64,000 nt of DNA from Chelativorans alearensis (GTDB lineage Bacteria > Pseudomonadota > Alphaproteobacteria > Rhizobiales > Rhizobiaceae), in NCBI RefSeq assembly GCF_010993735.1, contig NZ_WQNI01000004.1, positions 1-64,000 on the forward strand, read 5' to 3'. Position numbers and translations under genes: made by a program. Below, piece by piece: positions 59,728-64,000 of the stretch. The stretch's first letter is position 1. Each line of letters begins with the position of its first letter. The notes below the pieces were generated by a model. The model saw only the letters and a list, made by a program, of their open reading frames with translations, searched no databases and had not been told where the DNA came from.

Positions 59728-61196
59728 GCGAGCTGGTCTCCCAGAAGGAACTGAAGGGCGCGGTCGAGGCGGATGTGCGGAAGGGAAAGCGTCACCCCTT
59801 CGGCGGTGCGCTCCAGCTTCGGCGGGCGGAAGCGCACGAAACGGATCGCCGGATCGCCGGAGGTGGGCGCGACGTCCTTGCGGAAGAAGGCGGCGGGGCT
59901 TTCCGGCAGGTCGCCGGGGAAGATCGCCGTCTCCGTCTCGCCGTCGAAGGTGTCCTCGCCGATGGTCTCGCCGGCAAGCGGACTGCCGATGATGACGGGA
60001 AGCCTCTCGCGTCCGCGTGTCGCCGCGCCCTCGCGGGTGGCGCGCACGGCGGCCATCGCCACCACCTCGACGGCGGCACCGGAAAAGTCGGCCCGGGCGA
60101 TGGCGCGGTCGGCGAGCCGCCGCACGATGGCCTGCAGCCGGTCGTGGCTTTCGTGGTGGATGTGGTCGGCCTTCGTGGCGGCGATCAGGATGCGGTCGAT
60201 GCGGCGGGAGACGAGGCCGGTCAGGAGACTGCCGCGGCCGGGGCGGAAGCAGGCGAGGATCTCCGTCAGCGCGCGCTCCAGATCGGCCACCGCCGGCCCG
60301 CCGGCATTGATGGCCTGCATGGCGTCCACCAGCACGATCTGCCGGTCGAGCCGGGCGATATGCTCGCGGAAGAAGGGCTTTATGACGTGGGTCTTGTAGG
60401 CCTCGTAGCGCCGCTCCATCATCGCCCGCATGGAGCCGGGGCGCGCCCGGCCTTCGCGCAGATTGGCGAGCGGCGCGAAGGTGAGCGCGGGCGAGCCCTC
60501 GAGATCGCCCGGCATCAGGAAGCGGCCGGGCGGCAGGGTGGACAGGGCGCGGGCATCCTCCTTGCAGGCGGCGAGATAGGCCGAGAAACTGTCGAACAGG
60601 CGCCGCGCCAGCATCTCGTCGGCGGCAGCATCGGGGTCGACGCTGGCGGCAAGCTGGCGCCAGGGCCTGGAAACCTCCTCGCGCACCGGAAGCTCGGCCA
60701 GTTCCATGGCCTCGCGGCTGAAGGTCTCGAAGCTCTTGCCTATGAGCGGCAGGTCGAGCAGCCATTCGCCGGGGTAGTCGACGATGTCGAGCGACAGCCG
60801 CCCGCGCGAGAACATGCGCCCAAAGGCCGATGCCGATTCGTATTCGACGGTGAGCCTGAGCTCCGAAATGGCGCGGGTGGACGCCGGCCATATGCGCTTG
60901 TCCACAAGATCGGCGATATGGTCCTCGTACTGGAAGCGCGGCACGGCATCGTCGGGCTGGTGCTCGAGATAGGCCTTGGCGATCCGCCCCGAGGCTTGCG
61001 CCTCGAACAGCGGCAGGCGGCCGCCATGGACGAGATTGTGGACGAGCGCGGAGATGAAGACGGTTTTGCCGGCACGCGAAAGGCCGGTAACGCCGAGCCT
61101 GACCGACGGCGACCAGAGGCCGGTGGCGCGGTCCGCGACGGTATCGAGGGCAATGCGGGCCTCGTCGGCCAGACTGGTCAGCGATGGCAAGGGCAT
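59724..61196 (-). CDS. YcjX family GTPase (DUF463)
   Basis: 490-residue predicted P-loop NTPase: Walker A GLSRAGKT (about residues 38-45, with VRLGVTGLSRAGKTVFISAL), Walker B-type LDIVDYPGEWLLDL, and IAATKADHI as the G4-like base-specificity motif. Probably GTP-binding and membrane-associated with its YcjF-like partner. First of a two-gene operon on the minus strand. Possible role in envelope stress, inferred from the enterobacterial pair. Confidence 0.88.
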   Translation of the reverse strand: MPLPSLTSLADEARIALDTVADRATGLWSPSVRLGVTGLSRAGKTVFISALVHNLVHGGRLPLFEAQASGRIAKAYLEHQPDDAVPRFQYEDHIADLVDKRIWPASTRAISELRLTVEYESASAFGRMFSRGRLSLDIVDYPGEWLLDLPLIGKSFETFSREAMELAELPVREEVSRPWRQLAASVDPDAAADEMLARRLFDSFSAYLAACKEDARALSTLPPGRFLMPGDLEGSPALTFAPLANLREGRARPGSMRAMMERRYEAYKTHVIKPFFREHIARLDRQIVLVDAMQAINAGGPAVADLERALTEILACFRPGRGSLLTGLVSRRIDRILIAATKADHIHHESHDRLQAIVRRLADRAIARADFSGAAVEVVAMAAVRATREGAATRGRERLPVIIGSPLAGETIGEDTFDGETETAIFPGDLPESPAAFFRKDVAPTSGDPAIRFVRFRPPKLERTAEGVTLSLPHIRLDRALQFLLGDQLA

Positions 61197-61421
61197 CCCC
61201 CGATTCGTTCAAGGCCTTCCGGATATAGGCGATGGGGCGCGGCGATGAAATGGCTGGCGTACCGGCTGCCCACGGAACGAAACCGCCCGCCGCAGAGCAT
61301 TTCCGCTTTCACCTGAAAATGTCGGCGGTTTTGACAATTGTGTTATTGCAGCGCGGTTTACGCTTGTCGCCGCCGTCGCGCCCGAATATATAGGCGCCGC
61401 TGGTAAGCAGTGGGGTGAGCG

Positions 61422-61838
61422 ATGAGCGATACCGTCGATGCCAAATATGTCCCCTCCGAGGACGAACCCTTCATGAACGAGCGCCAGCGCGCCTATTTCC
61501 GCGGTAAGCTGATCAACTGGAAGAGCGATATCCTGCGGGAAGCGCGCGAGACGCTGGACGCGCTCCAACAGGAGAATGCCAACCATCCCGACCTTGCCGA
61601 CCGTGCCTCCTCGGAGACCGACCGGGCCATCGAATTGAGGGCGCGCGACCGCCAACGCAAGCTGATCGCCAAGATCGATGCCGCGTTGCAGCGCCTCGAC
61701 GAGGGCACCTACGGCTATTGCGAGGAGACGGGCGAGCCGATCTCGCTGAAGCGCCTCGACGCCCGCCCCATCGCCACGCTCTCCATCGAGGCGCAGGAGC
61801 GCCATGAGCGTCGTGAGAAGGTATACCGCGACGACTAA
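61422..61838 (+). CDS. dksA: DksA-family RNA polymerase-binding protein lacking the zinc finger
   Basis: 138-residue DksA-type regulator that enters the RNA polymerase secondary channel and acts with ppGpp. The coiled-coil (about 20-95, FRGKLINWKSDILREARETL and KLIAKIDAALQRLDEG) is followed by YGYCEETGEPISLKRLDARP. The four zinc cysteines of E. coli DksA correspond to C100, T103, S121 and A124, so no C4 finger can form, as in Pseudomonas DksA2 and other rhizobial DksA. Confidence 0.92.
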   Translation: MSDTVDAKYVPSEDEPFMNERQRAYFRGKLINWKSDILREARETLDALQQENANHPDLADRASSETDRAIELRARDRQRKLIAKIDAALQRLDEGTYGYCEETGEPISLKRLDARPIATLSIEAQERHERREKVYRDD

Positions 61839-62116
61839 GCGGGCCGCGCAGACCTCTCGCGCGGAGACGGTTCCACCCGGCCGCCCCGCATCGCGTCTCT
61901 CCTCAAAGCCGGACCAGCCCTAAATCTGCACCAGCCTCAATCTACTTCAGCCTCAATCCTCTCCAGATTGACATCTCCCGGCAAGTCGCCAAGAGTTGGC
62001 CGCTGCACGGCTGTTGGCGGTTTTCGGGGGCTGCGCCGGTGCGGTAGCCGCGGATCGTGGCCGACAACCGGTCCGCCCAAAAAGAACATCAGGCAACATC
62101 GACTAGGGAGATACCC

Positions 62117-63070
62117 ATGCGAAAATTTCTTCTTGTCGCCGCGGCGAGCCTTGCCCTGGCAACGGCAGCTTCAGCCCAGACCGTCAAAGTGTCGGTGACG
62201 GCCATCGTCGAGCACCCGGCGCTCGACGCCGTGCGTGACGGCGTCCGCGACGGGCTGGAGGAGGCCGGCTATCGCCAAGGCGAGAACCTCGAATTCGCTT
62301 ACGAGTCTGCGCAGGGAAATCCCGCCACGGCCGCCCAGATCGCACGCGAATTCGTGGGCGACGCGCCGGACGTGATCGTGCCGATCTCCACCCCCTCCGC
62401 CCAGGCAGTCGCCGCGGCTACCCGCGATATCCCGGTGGTCTTCTCCGCGGTCACCGACCCGCTGGCAGCCGGCCTGGTCGAATCTATCGAGGCGCCGGGC
62501 GGAAACGTCACCGGCGTTTCCGACCTGACGCCGATCGCCGAGCACGTTGCACTCATCAGGGAACTGGTGCCCTCGGTGGAAAGCATCGGCTTCGTCTACA
62601 ATCCCGGCGAGGCGAACTCGGTGGCCTTGCTCGAGCACTTCCGCAACGCGGCCGAGGAAGAGGGGCTTTCGGTGGTCGAGGCGGCGGCCAACAAGTCGGC
62701 TGACGTGCAGGCGGCGGCGCGCAGCCTGGTCGGCAAGGCGGACGCCATGTACGTGCCCACCGACAATACCGTGGTCTCCGCGCTCGAGGCCTTGGTCGCG
62801 GTGGCGGAAGAGAACGACCTGCCGCTGATCTCCGGCGACACGGACTCGGTGGAACGCGGCACGCTGGCCTCCATCGGCTTCGACTACTACGCGCTCGGCA
62901 AGCAGACCGCCGAAGTGGTGGTGCGCGTGCTCAAGGGCGAGGAGCCGGGCGCCATTCCAGTGACCTTCGCCGCCGGCACCGACCTGGTGGTCAACCGCAA
63001 TGCGGCGGAGGCCATGGGCGTAACGCTTCCCGATGAGATGGTGCAGCGGGCCTCGAAGGTTATCGAGTAG
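62117..63070 (+). CDS. ABC transporter substrate-binding protein, TrpX type
   Basis: 317-residue periplasmic protein of the ABC_sub_bind (PF04392-like) family: signal peptide (1-21, ASLALATAASA), lobe motifs AIVEHPALDAVRDGVRDGL, VPISTPSAQAVAAAT, VFSAVTDPLAAGLV and FVYNPGEANSV. These proteins bind aromatic amino acids or related ligands. AGGGAG 6 bases before ATG 62117. Paired with the LivH-like permease that follows at 63226. Confidence 0.9.
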   Translation: MRKFLLVAAASLALATAASAQTVKVSVTAIVEHPALDAVRDGVRDGLEEAGYRQGENLEFAYESAQGNPATAAQIAREFVGDAPDVIVPISTPSAQAVAAATRDIPVVFSAVTDPLAAGLVESIEAPGGNVTGVSDLTPIAEHVALIRELVPSVESIGFVYNPGEANSVALLEHFRNAAEEEGLSVVEAAANKSADVQAAARSLVGKADAMYVPTDNTVVSALEALVAVAEENDLPLISGDTDSVERGTLASIGFDYYALGKQTAEVVVRVLKGEEPGAIPVTFAAGTDLVVNRNAAEAMGVTLPDEMVQRASKVIE

Positions 63071-63225
63071 GGCCGGAGACGCAGAAGTCGGCGCGCGAAT
63101 CTGAAGTGGGCGCGCGCCGACCGGTCCCTAAAGCCGCACCCCCCATTTTTCCCTTGCACTGACCGCCCGTTCGGGCCACCGGAAGGCGCAAGTTTGGGAT
63201 ATTCGCTGCGGAGCACTTCGATCCA

Positions 63226-64000
63226 ATGTCTGCAATCGCTTTTTGGGGCGCCGTCGAGCTTGGCCTGATCTACGGCTTCGTCGCCCTCGGGGTCTACCTG
63301 GCCTTCCGCGTGCTCGACTTTCCGGACCTCACCGTCGACGGCTCCTTTCCGCTGGGAGCGGCGGTGGCTGCCGTGGCGATCACCGCCGGCTGGGACCCCT
63401 GGCTTGCTTGTGTGCTCGCCGCTATCGGCGGCGCCCTGTGCGGGCTGGTGACGGCTTTCCTCAATGTCCGCTTCGGCATACTGAACCTGCTCGCCTCGAT
63501 CCTTACCATGATCGCGCTCTTCTCGGTCAACCTGCGCATCATGGGCCGGCCCAACATGGCCGTGCTCAACCGGGAGACCGTGATCACGCCGTTTTACGAC
63601 CTTGGCCTTGCCGACCACCTGGTGCGGCCGGCGGTGCTGGCCGTCCTGGTGCTTGCGACCGTGCTGCTTCTGGCACGCTTTCTCGGCAGCGATTTCGGCC
63701 TTGCGACGCGCGCGGCCGGCGCCAATCCGCGCATGGCGCGGGCCAACGGCGTCGATGTCGGCCGCCAGATCTATTTCGGCATGGGTCTGTCGAATGCGCT
63801 GACGGGGCTGGGCGGCGCGCTGTTCGCGCAGATCGCCGGCTTTGCCGACGTCACCTCGGGCGTCGGCACCATCGTTGTGGGGCTTGCCGCGGTCATCGTC
63901 GGCGAGACGCTGTTCCGCAGCCGCGCCATGCTGGTGGCGCTTCTGTCCGTCGTCGTCGGCTCGGTCGTCTACCGCGTCGCCGTGCAGTTGGCGCTTTCGG
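63226..64000 (+). CDS. ABC transporter permease, TrpY/LivH type (3' truncated by window)
   Basis: Frame open from ATG 63226 to the window end (258 codons). Begins MSAIAFWGAVELGLIYGFVA with hydrophobic helices and carries the family stretches LDFPDLTVDGSFPLGAAVAA, ATRAAGANPRMARANGVDVG (the EAA-like loop) and LSNALTGLGGALFAQ. It is the membrane partner of the preceding binding protein; the ATPase gene should follow outside the window. Confidence 0.9.
   Translation, partial: MSAIAFWGAVELGLIYGFVALGVYLAFRVLDFPDLTVDGSFPLGAAVAAVAITAGWDPWLACVLAAIGGALCGLVTAFLNVRFGILNLLASILTMIALFSVNLRIMGRPNMAVLNRETVITPFYDLGLADHLVRPAVLAVLVLATVLLLARFLGSDFGLATRAAGANPRMARANGVDVGRQIYFGMGLSNALTGLGGALFAQIAGFADVTSGVGTIVVGLAAVIVGETLFRSRAMLVALLSVVVGSVVYRVAVQLALS

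Noticed and set aside
58654-61212. 852-codon fused frame covering both YcjF-like and YcjX-like genes
   Set aside because: The upstream part is the wrong frame of the YcjX gene; the two proteins are separate and overlap by ATGA.

Overview
The window is a piece of chromosome from an alphaproteobacterium of the order Rhizobiales (Hyphomicrobiales), most like the Mesorhizobium / Nitratireductor / Chelativorans group. This rests on high GC with strongly biased third positions, a rhizobial-type ABC glycerol uptake operon, a giant Growth-Pole-Ring-like protein, a cysteine-poor DksA, GAAC-N7-GAAC LexA boxes, and rhizobial intergenic repeats. No rRNA, tRNA, phage or insertion sequence with a transposase was seen.

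Layout. 0-10.7 kb: the envelope cluster uppS (5' end outside the window)-cdsA-rseP-bamA-lpxD-fabZ-lpxA-lpxI-lpxB plus a DXD glycosyltransferase, tightly packed and often overlapping. It supplies undecaprenyl carrier, phospholipid precursor, outer-membrane assembly and lipid A. 10.7-15.5 kb: an accessory stretch with a DUF72 protein, an unknown protein, a membrane-anchored DUF2726 protein, an alpha/beta hydrolase and several palindromic repeats. 15.5-19.9 kb: uvrA and ssb, divergent, each with its own LexA box, separated by an unusually long gap that may hold a structured RNA. 19.9-25 kb: small secreted proteins, RIME-like repeats and a cargo-like segment (DHFR-like, LysE-like genes) between two imperfect direct repeats, then an NYN/OST-HTH protein. 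25-33.2 kb: housekeeping genes gyrA, coaD, two cyclophilins, queA and tgt.

33.4-37.4 kb is a complete Anbu operon: permuted ATP-grasp, alpha-E protein, transglutaminase-like protein and Anbu, a proteasome-like peptidase. It is a predicted peptide-modification/peptidase system of unknown substrate. 37.4-47.5 kb is a glycerol regulon: a DeoR regulator, glpD, ABC importer glpSTPQ with a DUF2160 partner and glpV, and glpK. Glycerol would be imported, phosphorylated by GlpK and oxidised by GlpD, under a GlpR-like repressor. The two ATPases carry complementary defects that predict one competent and one degenerate ATP site. An orphan LuxR-type regulator converges on glpK.

47.5-64 kb: the large GPR-like coiled-coil protein with a nearly identical tandem repeat, an Hpt protein, a ferredoxin / ferredoxin reductase pair, a DUF922 protease-like protein, folP-folB-folK, a YcjX/YcjF-like pair, dksA, and the start of a TrpXYZ-type ABC importer that runs off the window.

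All calls come from reading the sequence and translated frames; no database search was run. Family names are from recognition of motifs and context.
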